From the NCBI RefSeq assembly GCF_003626635.1, contig NZ_RAZT01000019.1:62001-126000 (forward strand): a stretch of 64,000 nucleotides of DNA, in the 5' to 3' direction. Shown here one piece after another: positions 1 to 7,767 of this stretch; within the stretch, counting starts at the first letter, position 1; every line of letters starts with the position of its first letter. The notes under the pieces are model-generated. The model saw only the letters and a program-made list of their open reading frames with translations. It was not told where the DNA came from and did no database searches. Origin of the DNA: Micromonospora musae (GTDB lineage Bacteria; Actinomycetota; Actinomycetes; Mycobacteriales; Micromonosporaceae). The position numbers and the translations under genes were made by a program.

Positions 1-949
1 CGACGCGGAGCCGGTCACCCAGGGGCGTGCAGGCGACCCGCTGCGCGGGGAAGTACACCGGGCCGGCCGGCAGGTGTTCGATCGCCACGCTGAAGCTGTA
101 CCCACGGCCGGCCTGCACGACGGTCCGCACCCCGTAGCGCCGCGCGAGCGCGCCGAGCCACGTGCCGGTCGCCAGCACCGTGGCGTCGTACCGGTCGTCG
201 GCGCCGTCGGCGGTCACCACCCGCACCGCGCTGCCCTCGTCGCGTACGTCCACCACGTCGGCACCGGTCACGATCGTCGCGCCGCGGGCGCGTACCGCTT
301 CGGCGAGCCCGTGCACGTACTGCCCCGGGTTGACGAAACGCTGGCCGTGCAGGCGGATGGCGGCGCCGACGGCGTCGGCCAGCGAAGGTTCCACCTCCCG
401 CGCCTCGGCGCCGGTGAGGACGTCGAACTCGATCTCCTGACCGGCGGCGCGGATGTGTCCCAGCTCGTCCAGGAGGACCGACCGTTCGGCCTCGGTCCGG
501 TACGCCGCCATGAACGACTTCGCCTCGTACGTCTCCGACCCGACCCCGCCGGCCGTCAACGCGTCGTACGCCTCGAAGGCGCGCCGGTTCATCGGGATGT
601 AGGCGGCCATTGCGGCCCGCCACTTCGATTGGGTGCTGTGCCGGGCGAAGGAGGTCAGGAACCGCAGCAGCCGGGGGTCGGCGCGCGGCGGGACGTACAC
701 CGGTGACGCCGGGCTGAGCAGGGCGCGCAGCCCGTACCGGAGCACCGCCGGCTCCGGCAGGGGAGTGGTGATGCCGGGGGTGAGCCAGCCCGCGTTGCCC
801 CACGACGCGCCCGCGGCCACGCCGGTGCGGTCGAGCACGGTGACCCGTACGCCGCGCTCCTGGAGGAACCAGGCGGTGGCCAGCCCGACCATCCCCGCAC
901 CGATGACGGCGACGTGCTCAGGGGCGGGTACGGGCTCGGCGGCGGGCAT
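1..949 (-). CDS. DadA-like FAD-dependent D-amino-acid dehydrogenase/oxidase, 3' end outside the window
   Basis: Flavoprotein of the DAO superfamily, expected to oxidise a D-amino acid (or related secondary amine) to the imino acid. The first 316 codons are present; the reading frame runs off the left edge. The ATG at 949 is followed by a Rossmann dinucleotide-binding motif GAGMVG at residues 17-22, then ASWGNAGWLTPG, typical of the DadA branch. The last readable part is TPLGDRLRV, which in DadA proteins lies roughly 80-100 residues before the C-terminus, so only the end is missing. The 3' neighbour is not visible, and the upstream gene (GNAT) is divergent. Substrate cannot be decided from sequence; glycine/sarcosine oxidase-like use is possible. 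Confidence 0.85.
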   Translation of the reverse strand, partial: MPAAEPVPAPEHVAVIGAGMVGLATAWFLQERGVRVTVLDRTGVAAGASWGNAGWLTPGITTPLPEPAVLRYGLRALLSPASPVYVPPRADPRLLRFLTSFARHSTQSKWRAAMAAYIPMNRRAFEAYDALTAGGVGSETYEAKSFMAAYRTEAERSVLLDELGHIRAAGQEIEFDVLTGAEAREVEPSLADAVGAAIRLHGQRFVNPGQYVHGLAEAVRARGATIVTGADVVDVRDEGSAVRVVTADGADDRYDATVLATGTWLGALARRYGVRTVVQAGRGYSFSVAIEHLPAGPVYFPAQRVACTPLGDRLRV

Positions 950-1156
950 GGCGCTCTCCTTCGAAAAACGTCGGGGGCGGAGCCGTCCCGTCCCCGCAGT
1001 GCCCGGTCGTCGGCCGACCCGGCCAAACGATCATGCGCCACATCTCGGCCGGGGCGAACTATGTCGATGGTCACAGGGCGGGCGGACGAGCAGCCGTGCG
1101 CCGCCGACGCGAGCAGACCACGCAGGGCGGAAGGAGGGCGCGGTAGCTTGACGATC

Positions 1157-1654
1157 ATGGGGGACTGGGAGCTTCGGCCGGCTTCGGCGGCGGACGTCGA
1201 CGCGGTGGCCGAGTTGCGGGCCGTGGTGCTGCGGTCGGATCTTGAGCGGCTCGGGCGGTACGACGATCAGCGGGTGCGCCGGCGGCTGCGCGACGGATTC
1301 GCGCCGGCGCACACCTGGATCATCGAGGTGGGCGGCGCGTTCGCCGGCTCAGTGGCGCTGCGGCCGGCCGAGGACGCCCACTGGCTGGAGCACTTCTACC
1401 TGGCTCCGCATCTGCAGGGCAGCGGGATCGGCGGTGCGGTGCTACGCGGGCTGCTGGAGCGGTGTGACCGCGAGGGCGCCGTGGTCCGGCTGAACGTGCT
1501 GCACGGCAGCCCGGCCCGGCGGCTGTACGAGCGGCACGGATTCACGATCGAGGCCGAGGATCCGGTCGACGTGTTCATGGTGCGCCGACCGGCACCTTTC
1601 GCCGCGCACCGAAACGTTCCGCCCGTACCGTCCGGCGGTGCGCCAGACGAATGA
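1157..1654 (+). CDS. GNAT-family N-acetyltransferase
   Basis: Predicted acetyl-CoA-dependent acyltransferase of 165 aa. The acetyl-CoA pyrophosphate loop is visible as QGSGIG at residues 87-92, preceded by the usual beta strand (WLEHFYLAPHL) and followed later by YERHGF, the C-terminal GNAT signature. The ATG at 1157 gives a protein of normal GNAT length beginning directly with the first strand (WELRPAS); a longer upstream open frame adds only low-complexity sequence and is not favoured. The gene overlaps the start of the flavin-reductase-like gene by 17 bp, so the two are probably co-transcribed. The substrate is unknown. Confidence 0.85.
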   Translation: MGDWELRPASAADVDAVAELRAVVLRSDLERLGRYDDQRVRRRLRDGFAPAHTWIIEVGGAFAGSVALRPAEDAHWLEHFYLAPHLQGSGIGGAVLRGLLERCDREGAVVRLNVLHGSPARRLYERHGFTIEAEDPVDVFMVRRPAPFAAHRNVPPVPSGGAPDE

Positions 1655-2270
1655 TCACCTGACGATCCAGCCCAAGATCCTCTACTACGGCACGCCCGTC
1701 GTGTTGATCAGCACGGAGAACGAGGACGGGACGAGCAACCTCGCGCCGATGTCGTCGGCCTGGGCGCTCGGCCAGGTCGTGGTGCTCGGCCTCGGGGCGG
1801 AGGGTCAGACCGCCCACAACCTGCGCGAGCGGCCGGACCTGGTGATCAACCTGCCGACGGCGGAGCAGTGGCCGGCGGTGGAGCGGCTCGCCCCGCTCAC
1901 CGGCCGCGACCCGGTTCCCGACCACAAGCGGGGCGCGTTCCGGTACGAGCCGGCGAAGTTCGCCGCCGCCGGCCTGCGTCCGGAGCCGGCCGAGCTGGTA
2001 CGGGCGCAGCGGGTCGCCGAGTGCCCGCTGCAGTTGGAGGCGCGGGCCGTACGGATCACCCCCGACCTGCACGACGATTTCCTGATCGTCGAGGCGCACG
2101 TGCTCCGGGTGCACGCGGATCCGGCCGTCGTCGTGCCCGGTACGCAGCACGTCGACCCCACCGCCTGGTGTCCGCTGATCTACAACTTCCGCCACTACTT
2201 CGGCCTCGGCCCGCAGCTCGGGCAGAGCTTCCGATCGGAGACGCCAGTGGTCGGGGTGGCCGGCAACTAG
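1638..2270 (+). CDS. Flavin reductase-like domain protein (FMN-binding split barrel)
   Basis: A 210-aa protein of the flavin-reductase-like split-barrel family, which binds FMN and either reduces flavin or acts as an oxidoreductase on small substrates. The sequence has the family's early segment (GTPVVLISTENEDGTSNLAP, with the usual small-residue turn after the second strand) and a phosphate-binding-like stretch APMSSAW near residue 37. It starts with GTG at 1638 inside the end of the GNAT gene; a start further downstream would remove the first strand. It faces the TetR gene tail to tail with 46 bp between them. The physiological partner is not evident. Confidence 0.8.
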   Translation: MRQTNDHLTIQPKILYYGTPVVLISTENEDGTSNLAPMSSAWALGQVVVLGLGAEGQTAHNLRERPDLVINLPTAEQWPAVERLAPLTGRDPVPDHKRGAFRYEPAKFAAAGLRPEPAELVRAQRVAECPLQLEARAVRITPDLHDDFLIVEAHVLRVHADPAVVVPGTQHVDPTAWCPLIYNFRHYFGLGPQLGQSFRSETPVVGVAGN

Positions 2271-2316
2271 GGGCGGCTTCAGCGGTCTGCGAGGGGGCGG
2301 GGCGCGGTTCAGGCCG

Positions 2317-2961
2317 TCATTTCGCAGGCTGTCGCCGGGCGGCCAGGGCCTCGATGATCAGCTGGATCGCGAAGTCGAAGCGCTGGTCGAACTCGCCGGA
2401 GCCGACGTGCGGCAGGGTCGCCGCCAGCGCCGGGTACCGGTCGAGCGGCACCTGGTCGGCGCGTACCGGGACCGCCGTGCCGGCCTGCTGTTCCTGGGTG
2501 ATGCCGAGGATGAGGTAGAAGAGGGACCAGTGGGCCCAGGCGGCGGTCCGCCCGTCGAAGCCGGCGTCGAGCAGGGTGGCGACGACGGTCTCCGCATAAC
2601 GCAGCGAGTGCGGTTCGGGCCCGCAGGCCACGGTGAGCATCCGGGCCGCGTCGCGGTGCGCGAGCAGGGCCGCTCGGCACCGTCGGCTCAGCGTCCGGAT
2701 CCGCTCGTCCCAGGCCGGGGGCAGCGGCTCGTCGGCGCAGTGCGCCAGCAACTCGTCCGAGACCAGTTCGAGCAGCCGTTGCTTGCTCGCGGCGTGCCAC
2801 CGCACGGTGTTGTGCTGCACGCCGAGCCGCTGGGCGACCGCGCGCATGGTCAGCCCGTCCAGGCCGTCCTGGTCGAGCACGTGCAGGGCCGCCTGGACGA
2901 CGGCCTCCCGCGTCGTTGGCACGATCGCTCCGTTCGCGAGCTTCTCCGCGAGACGTGTCAC
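2317..2961 (-). CDS. TetR-family transcriptional regulator with tetracycline-repressor-like C-terminal domain
   Basis: A 214-aa DNA-binding repressor. The N-terminal helix-turn-helix lies at about residues 17-65 (TMRAVAQRLGVQHNTVRWHA is the recognition part). The remainder resembles the TetR_C ligand/dimerisation domain, with HWSLFYLILGI near residue 143. It is divergent from the SDR gene with 66 bp between the two start codons, a layout in which such regulators usually control themselves and the neighbour. A near-perfect 15-bp palindrome in that gap is a plausible operator. The effector is unknown; the SDR substrate is the natural suspect. Confidence 0.88.
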   Translation of the reverse strand: MTRLAEKLANGAIVPTTREAVVQAALHVLDQDGLDGLTMRAVAQRLGVQHNTVRWHAASKQRLLELVSDELLAHCADEPLPPAWDERIRTLSRRCRAALLAHRDAARMLTVACGPEPHSLRYAETVVATLLDAGFDGRTAAWAHWSLFYLILGITQEQQAGTAVPVRADQVPLDRYPALAATLPHVGSGEFDQRFDFAIQLIIEALAARRQPAK

Positions 2962-3000
2962 ATCCCGTGGTGACTTCTTGTCCGCTGGCTAACATACCTC

Positions 3001-3015
3001 TTATCCATTGGACAA
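3001..3015. promoter_or_regulatory. Candidate TetR operator between the TetR and SDR genes
   Basis: TTATCCATTGGACAA is a palindrome with one mismatch, centred 20 bp before the SDR start codon. The half-site GGACAAG is repeated as CTTGTCC at 2977-2983, giving a second, wider inverted pair (2977-2983 with 3010-3016). TetR operators are commonly palindromes of about this size. Binding is inferred, not shown. Confidence 0.45.
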
Positions 3016-3027
3016 GTAGGGGAGATC

Positions 3028-3765
3028 ATGGTCAGCAGCACTGTCGCGCTCGTGACCGGCGCGAACAAGGGACTCGGCTTCGAGACGGCGCGGCAACTCG
3101 GGCAGCGCGGGGTGGCCGTGCTGCTCGGCAGCCGCGACCCCGGCCGGGGCGAAGCCGCCGCCGCAGCCCTGCGCGAGGAGGGGCTCGACGTGACGGCCGT
3201 CACCCTCGACGTCACCGACGCCGCCGCGGTCCGCGCCCTGGCCGACCGGCTGCGCGCCGAGCACGGCCGGCTCGACATCCTGGTGAACAACGCGGGCAGC
3301 ATCGACGAGACCCCGATCCTGGACGTCTCGGCCGAGCAGATGCGCCGCACGTTCGAGACGAACGTCTTCGCGGTCACCGAGGTGACCCACGCGATGCTGC
3401 CGCTGCTGCGCGCCTCGGCGGCGGGGCGCATCGTCAACGTCGCCAGCACCACTGCCTCGTTCGCGCTGACCGGCGAGATCGACTCGCCCTACGCCGCGGC
3501 GGAGCACATCCTGCCCTACTCCTCGTCGAAGGCGGCGCTGAACATGGTCACGGTGCGGTACGCGCAGGCGTTCCACCAGACCCCCGGGTACGAGCACCTG
3601 AAGATCAACTCGGCCTCGCCCGGCCACGTCGCCACCGACCTCACCCACCACGGAAGTTCGCGGACCGCCGCCGAGGGCGCCCGGATCATCGTCCACCTGG
3701 CGACGCTGCCCGCCGACGGCCCGAGCGGCGGCTACCTCAGCGACGCCGGCCAGCAGCCCTGGTAG
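3028..3765 (+). CDS. Short-chain dehydrogenase/reductase (SDR)
   Basis: A 245-aa NAD(P)-dependent oxidoreductase of the classical SDR type. It shows the cofactor motif TGANKGLG at residues 10-17, the NNAG motif after the fourth strand, a catalytic serine region (NVASTTAS) and the catalytic YSSSK. The middle is slightly longer than the minimal SDR between the Ser and Tyr regions (TGEIDSPYAAAEHILP). The SRD at residues 45-47 after the second strand suggests NADP(H) preference, as an inference. It is transcribed away from the TetR gene, probably under its control. Substrate unknown. Confidence 0.9.
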   Translation: MVSSTVALVTGANKGLGFETARQLGQRGVAVLLGSRDPGRGEAAAAALREEGLDVTAVTLDVTDAAAVRALADRLRAEHGRLDILVNNAGSIDETPILDVSAEQMRRTFETNVFAVTEVTHAMLPLLRASAAGRIVNVASTTASFALTGEIDSPYAAAEHILPYSSSKAALNMVTVRYAQAFHQTPGYEHLKINSASPGHVATDLTHHGSSRTAAEGARIIVHLATLPADGPSGGYLSDAGQQPW

Positions 3766-3873
3766 CCACAGTGGTGGGTCACCTCGACGCGGCCGCCGGC
3801 TGCCGCGGCGAGGGCCTCGATCCGTGACAATCGTCAGGGGTACGGGCGCAGCGGCGTCCGTAGCGTTCCAGGC

Positions 3874-4221
3874 ATGACGAACCCGAACTCCTCCAAGCGG
3901 ATCGACTGGCGGATCGCCCTCCTCGGCGGCCACAAGCAGCGGGTCACCGGCGCGCCCGCCGACACCGTGGTCGTCACCCCGATCGGCGGCGCCGACGTCG
4001 ACCTCAGCGACGCCGAGCTGCCCGCCCGGACGACGCTCACGAAGGTCTCGCTTCTCGGCGGTGTGAAGCTCCGGGTGCCCGCCGGGGTCGACGTCGAGGT
4101 CGAGGGCTTCCACCTGCTCGGTGGGCGCCGGATCGAACCGGCCGCGGCCTCACCGTCGGCCCCCGTCGTCCGCGTCCGCGCCTACGGCATCATCGGCGGG
4201 GTCGAGGTCAGCCGCGCCTGA
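3874..4221 (+). CDS. LiaF-like / cell-wall-active antibiotics response domain protein
   Basis: A small 115-aa protein built of repeated short beta strands with Gly-rich turns (LLGGHKQRV, VSLLGGVKLRVPAGVDVEV, IIGGVEV). This pattern is typical of the C-terminal domain of LiaF and of DUF1707-linked proteins, which sense or respond to envelope stress. No transmembrane segment is present, so it is the bare soluble domain. The ATG at 3874 begins MTNPNSSKRIDW. No partner kinase or DUF1707 gene is adjacent. The function of stand-alone copies is not established. Confidence 0.65.
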   Translation: MTNPNSSKRIDWRIALLGGHKQRVTGAPADTVVVTPIGGADVDLSDAELPARTTLTKVSLLGGVKLRVPAGVDVEVEGFHLLGGRRIEPAAASPSAPVVRVRAYGIIGGVEVSRA

Positions 4222-4356
4222 CCGGACCACGGCGACGGTACGGGTACGTCCCGGTGCCGGTTACGTCGTCCACCCCGCCCGGCGTCGTGCGGCGTAAGTG
4301 GATGGTCTCGGCTGTACGAAGGGCTGTGCGGTCCCCGGCGTGGATCGGGGGACGCG

Positions 4357-4764
4357 ATGAGCTGGGTTGCCAACGTGATGGTGTCGGTGAGCCCGGAGGA
4401 CCGCCGCACCGTCGAGGCGTTCAGCGGATGGCTCGACGAGGAATGCCCACGCCTCGGCGGCACGGGCCGGGGCGGCTGCGGCAATGTGAGGCTGATCACC
4501 GATGCGGACAACCGGTGGGGTGGATACAAGAACCCCGAATGCGATGTGTACGCCGGGGCGCTCAACCATGCCGACCTCGCTGCTGTCGTGGCGCATTTCG
4601 GTTCTCTGGCCTGGCGCAACCCGAATGCGGTGCAGCTCTTCGTGATGGACCAGGAGGAGCTCTTCTTCCGCGTCTGGATGATCCGCGACGGCGCTCTGCG
4701 GCAGTACGCCCCCTCCTCGCCCGACGAGGAGGACGACGAGTTCTGGGGCACCGCCGAGTCGTAG
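4357..4764 (+). CDS. Hypothetical protein, 135 aa, acidic C-terminus
   Basis: I do not recognise the family. The protein begins MSWVANVMVSVSPEDRR, has a small cysteine/glycine-rich segment (ECPRLGGTGRGGCGN) at residues 28-42, then a predicted alpha/beta region, and ends in an acidic tail (SSPDEEDDEFWG). There is no signal peptide or membrane segment. Codon usage shows strong third-position GC, so it is likely a real gene. It stands alone between the LiaF-like gene and the tRNA gene. Confidence 0.6.
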   Translation: MSWVANVMVSVSPEDRRTVEAFSGWLDEECPRLGGTGRGGCGNVRLITDADNRWGGYKNPECDVYAGALNHADLAAVVAHFGSLAWRNPNAVQLFVMDQEELFFRVWMIRDGALRQYAPSSPDEEDDEFWGTAES

Positions 4765-4907
4765 CCCGAGATCGGAAACGCGCTCAACCGCTCTTGATGA
4801 CCAAGACTCGTCCACGCGCCCGGCGACGAGAGGGCAAGGTTGGCTACCCGGGGGCTGTGTTGATCGGCTGCTACATGAGCAACAGGCCCGGGACCGCTGC
4901 TCAATGG

Positions 4908-4983
4908 TGGTGCGCCCGGCAGGATTCGAACCTGCGGCCTTGGGATTAGAAGTCCCCTGCTCTATCCGCTGAGCTACGGGCGC
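4908..4983 (-). tRNA. tRNA-Arg (anticodon TCT), CCA encoded
   Basis: Read on the minus strand, the sequence folds into a standard cloverleaf. The acceptor stem is GCGCCCG with CGGGCGC, the D-arm contains AGCTCAGC, the anticodon loop is CTTCTAA with anticodon TCT, and the T-arm contains GGTTCGAATCC. The discriminator A is at 4911 and the 3' CCA is encoded at 4910-4908. It reads AGA/AGG arginine codons, which are rare in such GC-rich genomes. Confidence 0.97.
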
Positions 4984-5200
4984 GTGGCGTGGTGTCGCGC
5001 CAAGAGGGTACCGTCCGCTCTCCGGCTGACCGACGTAACGGTCCTGGCGTCGTACGCCGACAAGGTTCGCATGCGTCGGTGACGCCCGGCATCGGGTTTC
5101 CGGGTCGTCGGCGTCCACGGACCGGACGTGAGCCGGAGCACACCGCCCGCTGGGCGGACGCCTGCCGGAGGCGGGGCCGGCGACGACGTACTCTCGGCGC

Positions 5201-5884
5201 GTGCTGCTCGACCCGGACGTGGAGAACGATGTCGCCTACGAACTCTGTCAGCTCGTCGGCCGCTCGATCCTGCCGTACCGCCGAGCCGGCGGGGGCGACC
5301 CCGACGGCGCCGGCACAATCTTCTTCTTCCAGGACTCCGGCGGCGAGTACCTGCTGACCGCCGACGCGGTGGCCGGCGCAGCGGGGGAGCTCAGTCTGCG
5401 GGCGAGCGTCACCGAACCGGTCGGTCTGGCCCCGGCGGTCCTGCCCGTCGCGGGTTGGATCCGCCGCCCGGAGGTGGGGGTGGCGGTGTTGCCGACGACC
5501 GGCCTGCACGCCGTGGCGGCGGCGGGTGGCTGGGCGTGGCGTACCCAACCGGTGGTGGACGTCGTCGCGGCGGACGCCGACGTGCTGGCCCGGATCGACG
5601 CGACGCCGGGCTCGGCCTTCGTGCTCGCCCATGGCCTGCGGGCGGGCGGCGAGCGGCCGCTCGAGGTGGCGATCGAGCGGGTGGCCCGCGTCGGCGGCGA
5701 GGTGCGGATCGGTGCGGGGCTGCCGGCGGGCTACGTCGGCGCGCCGGTCTTCGGCGTCGAGGCGGCCGCCGACGGTGGCATTTCCCTGCACTGCCTGGGT
5801 CTGGTCCTGCCGGGGGTGGAGGGCCACCCGGTGGCGACGTTCGACCGGATCCGCGCGATGCTCCCGGCGGCCGGGGAGGGCTGA
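5201..5884 (+). CDS. Hypothetical protein, possible catalytically dead trypsin-like fold
   Basis: A 227-aa protein starting with GTG. It is rich in beta strands separated by Gly/Pro turns and has no signal peptide. Near residues 172-184 it has GAGLPAGYVGAPVFG, which is placed and shaped like the GxSGGPVF nucleophile loop of trypsin-like peptidases but has Val where the catalytic Ser should be. The N-terminal part (FFFQDSGGEYLLTADAV) resembles the strand region that normally carries the catalytic His. I infer a serine-protease-like fold without activity; this is tentative. It converges on the hydrolase gene with only 9 bp between stops. Confidence 0.6.
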   Translation: MLLDPDVENDVAYELCQLVGRSILPYRRAGGGDPDGAGTIFFFQDSGGEYLLTADAVAGAAGELSLRASVTEPVGLAPAVLPVAGWIRRPEVGVAVLPTTGLHAVAAAGGWAWRTQPVVDVVAADADVLARIDATPGSAFVLAHGLRAGGERPLEVAIERVARVGGEVRIGAGLPAGYVGAPVFGVEAAADGGISLHCLGLVLPGVEGHPVATFDRIRAMLPAAGEG

Positions 5885-5893
5885 GCGACCCGG

Positions 5894-6940
5894 TCAGCTC
5901 GGGGCGACGCCGACCGAGTCGGCGGGGCGGCGGCTGCGCGGCACCGATCCCTTCCTCGCGTCCGGGGGCGCGCCGTCGGCCGGGGCCGTCGGACCCGCGC
6001 CGAGGAACGCCTCGGCCCAGCGGCCGATCTCGGTGAAGACCTCCCCCCGGACGGCGGTTCCACTGAGGGTGAGGTCGTGCAGACCGCCGTCGAAGCGGGC
6101 CACTGTGACGTGCCGGCCGAGTCGAGGGGCGTACCGGACCATGTGCTCGACGTCGAGGACGGCATCGGCCACGCCGGCCGACTCGTGCCACCGCCGGCCG
6201 CGGAAGGACCGGGTCGAGCAGGCGACCAGCACGGGTACGGGAATGTCCAGCCCGGCACGCAGTTGCCGTTGCGCGGTGCGGATCGCGCCTAGCCAACCGG
6301 CCCGGACCGGGAACCCGGCCAGCGGCTTCCACGCCAGGTCGTAGCTCCACTCGCCCCGGTGGTCGGAGTGGATGCTCTCGCCGTACGCGGTGCCGAGGTC
6401 GAGGGGGACGACCTGGCGCGGCGCGCGGCGGCCCAGTCGGGAGACGGCGGCCAGCAGTGGGCGCCGCACCAGCCAGGAGGCGTTGATGTCGAAGAAGGGG
6501 CTGTTGAGGACGAGCCCGTCGACGAGCCCGCTGTCGCGGTGGGCGTGCGCCCATAGCGAGGTGATCAGACCACCGGTGGAGTGACCCACGGCGAGCAGGA
6601 CGTCGTGCCCGTGATCATCGCGGATGATCTTCGCGGCGGCGTCCAGCTCCGGGTGGTAGTCGGTGAGGTCGAGGCAGAAGTTCGGAGTCTGGTGGGTGAG
6701 CAGGCTTCGACCGTATTTCCGCAGGTCGAGCGCGTAGAAGTCCCAACCGCGCTCGGCGAAGAAGTCAGCCAGGTGGGTCTGGAAGAAGTAGTCGACGAAG
6801 CCGTGCACGTAGAGCACGGCCCGCCGGGTGGGGCGCTCGGCGCGCCGCCGGACCAGCGTGGCGACGACCGGTCCCTCGTCGTCGACGCCGAGGTCGATCG
6901 TCTGCCGCTCGTAGGGCGGGCCCAGCACGTCCGGTTCCAC
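5894..6940 (-). CDS. Alpha/beta hydrolase (monoacylglycerol lipase / serine aminopeptidase S33-like)
   Basis: A 348-aa cytoplasmic hydrolase with the alpha/beta hydrolase fold. The nucleophile elbow is GHSTGG; an oxyanion-type HGF (VLYVHGFVDYF) precedes it and GLHDLTLS near the C-terminus supplies the catalytic His. The fold and order match the Hydrolase_4 group, which includes monoacylglycerol lipases. I chose the GTG at 6940 because the protein from there (EPDVLGPPYERQTIDLG) starts just before the first strand; the open frame continues upstream through low-complexity sequence and two hairpins. It follows the hpf-like gene in the same direction, but terminator-like hairpins separate them. 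Substrate unknown. Confidence 0.85.
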   Translation of the reverse strand: MEPDVLGPPYERQTIDLGVDDEGPVVATLVRRRAERPTRRAVLYVHGFVDYFFQTHLADFFAERGWDFYALDLRKYGRSLLTHQTPNFCLDLTDYHPELDAAAKIIRDDHGHDVLLAVGHSTGGLITSLWAHAHRDSGLVDGLVLNSPFFDINASWLVRRPLLAAVSRLGRRAPRQVVPLDLGTAYGESIHSDHRGEWSYDLAWKPLAGFPVRAGWLGAIRTAQRQLRAGLDIPVPVLVACSTRSFRGRRWHESAGVADAVLDVEHMVRYAPRLGRHVTVARFDGGLHDLTLSGTAVRGEVFTEIGRWAEAFLGAGPTAPADGAPPDARKGSVPRSRRPADSVGVAPS

Positions 6941-6956
6941 AGGCCGACGGTACGCC

Positions 6957-6982
6957 CGCGGGCTACCGGGCGGTAGCCCGCG
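6957..6982. repeat. Perfect 12-bp inverted repeat with 2-nt loop before the hydrolase gene
   Basis: CGCGGGCTACCG (6957-6968) pairs perfectly with 6971-6982. It lies 16 bp upstream of the hydrolase start codon, and together with the hairpin at 6993-7034 fills most of the 100-bp gap. It may be part of a bipartite terminator for the hpf-like gene or a structured 5' leader. Confidence 0.6.
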
Positions 6983-6992
6983 ATCGGGCCCG

Positions 6993-7034
6993 CGCCGTGG
7001 CCCCCGGCTCTCGACGGCGGCGGGGGCCACGGCG
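6993..7034 (-). terminator. Terminator-like hairpin after the HPF-like gene
   Basis: CGCCGTGGCCCCCG (6993-7006) is perfectly complementary to 7021-7034, giving a 14-bp stem with a 14-nt loop. It begins 6 bp beyond the HPF-like stop codon. There is no U-tract, as is usual for actinobacterial terminators. Confidence 0.7.
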
Positions 7035-7040
7035 TACGGC

Positions 7041-7460
7041 TCAGACGGTCTCCGCGTCGATGCGCTCGGCGTCGTCGGCCGCCGGCCGGGCCTCGGCCTC
7101 CGGCTGGCCGATCTCACGTACGTGCTTGTTGTGCCTCGGCTCCTGCCGGGTCTTCGCGTCGTTCAGCCGTCGGCGCAGGTCGTCGCGGGCGTCGTTGAGC
7201 GCGGCCCGCAGGTCCTCCTCGGCGGAGGTCGTGACGATCTTCTGCCGACCGGCGATCCAGCACTCCAGGGTCACCTTCTGCCCACGGGCGTTGCGGTCCT
7301 TGACCGACACCTCCAGCTCGGTGGCGTCGGCGTGGAACGCGGCGAGCCGCGCGTCCAGGGTGGCGAACTGCTCCACGATCCAGTTCCGGTCGCCCTGCGA
7401 GAACCCGGCGCCGACCCGCAGGCACTCGGCCACGGTGGCCGGGTTGGTCACGGCGCTCAT
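7041..7460 (-). CDS. HPF/RaiA-type ribosome-associated protein, short form
   Basis: A 139-aa protein of the ribosome hibernation factor family, which binds the 30S decoding region and silences ribosomes in stationary phase or stress. The S30AE-like beta-alpha-beta-beta-beta-alpha pattern covers residues 12-105: LEVSVKDRNARGQKVTLECW for the strands, AALNDARDDLRRRLNDAK for the second helix. The long-form dimerisation domain is absent; instead there is a basic then acidic tail (RHNKHVREIGQPEAEARP). The ATG at 7460 has no better alternative. It is transcribed away from ssb, with a 307-bp gap that probably holds both promoters. Confidence 0.75.
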   Translation of the reverse strand: MSAVTNPATVAECLRVGAGFSQGDRNWIVEQFATLDARLAAFHADATELEVSVKDRNARGQKVTLECWIAGRQKIVTTSAEEDLRAALNDARDDLRRRLNDAKTRQEPRHNKHVREIGQPEAEARPAADDAERIDAETV

Positions 7461-7767
7461 GGCCGCACCGCCGGAACACTTGTGGAGTTGGTGCTCGTCG
7501 TCATGCTCGCTGTCCTCTCGTCGGACGGTGCCGCCGGTGCGCCTCGCCGAGGTCGGCGGGGTGCCGGGGCCGCTTGATCAACTCCTTACCCAGACCGACC
7601 CGATTCGGAAACCGCTCGGCTAGCAGATGTGAGCTTGATCAGGATGTTTTCCACAGCGGGGCGCGTCGTCCACAGGTACGGCCGTCGCCGGTGGCGTGCG
7701 ATCACGACCGCGCGCAGGCTCGGCACGAGTCGACTCGCGATGGCAGCCCCGATCCCCTGGAGGGACG
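7461..7767. promoter_or_regulatory. Divergent hpf/ssb intergenic region with two DnaA-box-like sites
   Basis: This 307-bp gap separates two divergent genes. It contains TTTTCCACA at 7647-7655 and TCGTCCACA at 7666-7674, both one or two bases off the DnaA box TTGTCCACA and in the same orientation, 19 bp apart. A strong ribosome binding site (GGAGGGA) sits immediately before the ssb ATG. No gene is seen here. DnaA binding is an inference. Confidence 0.4.
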
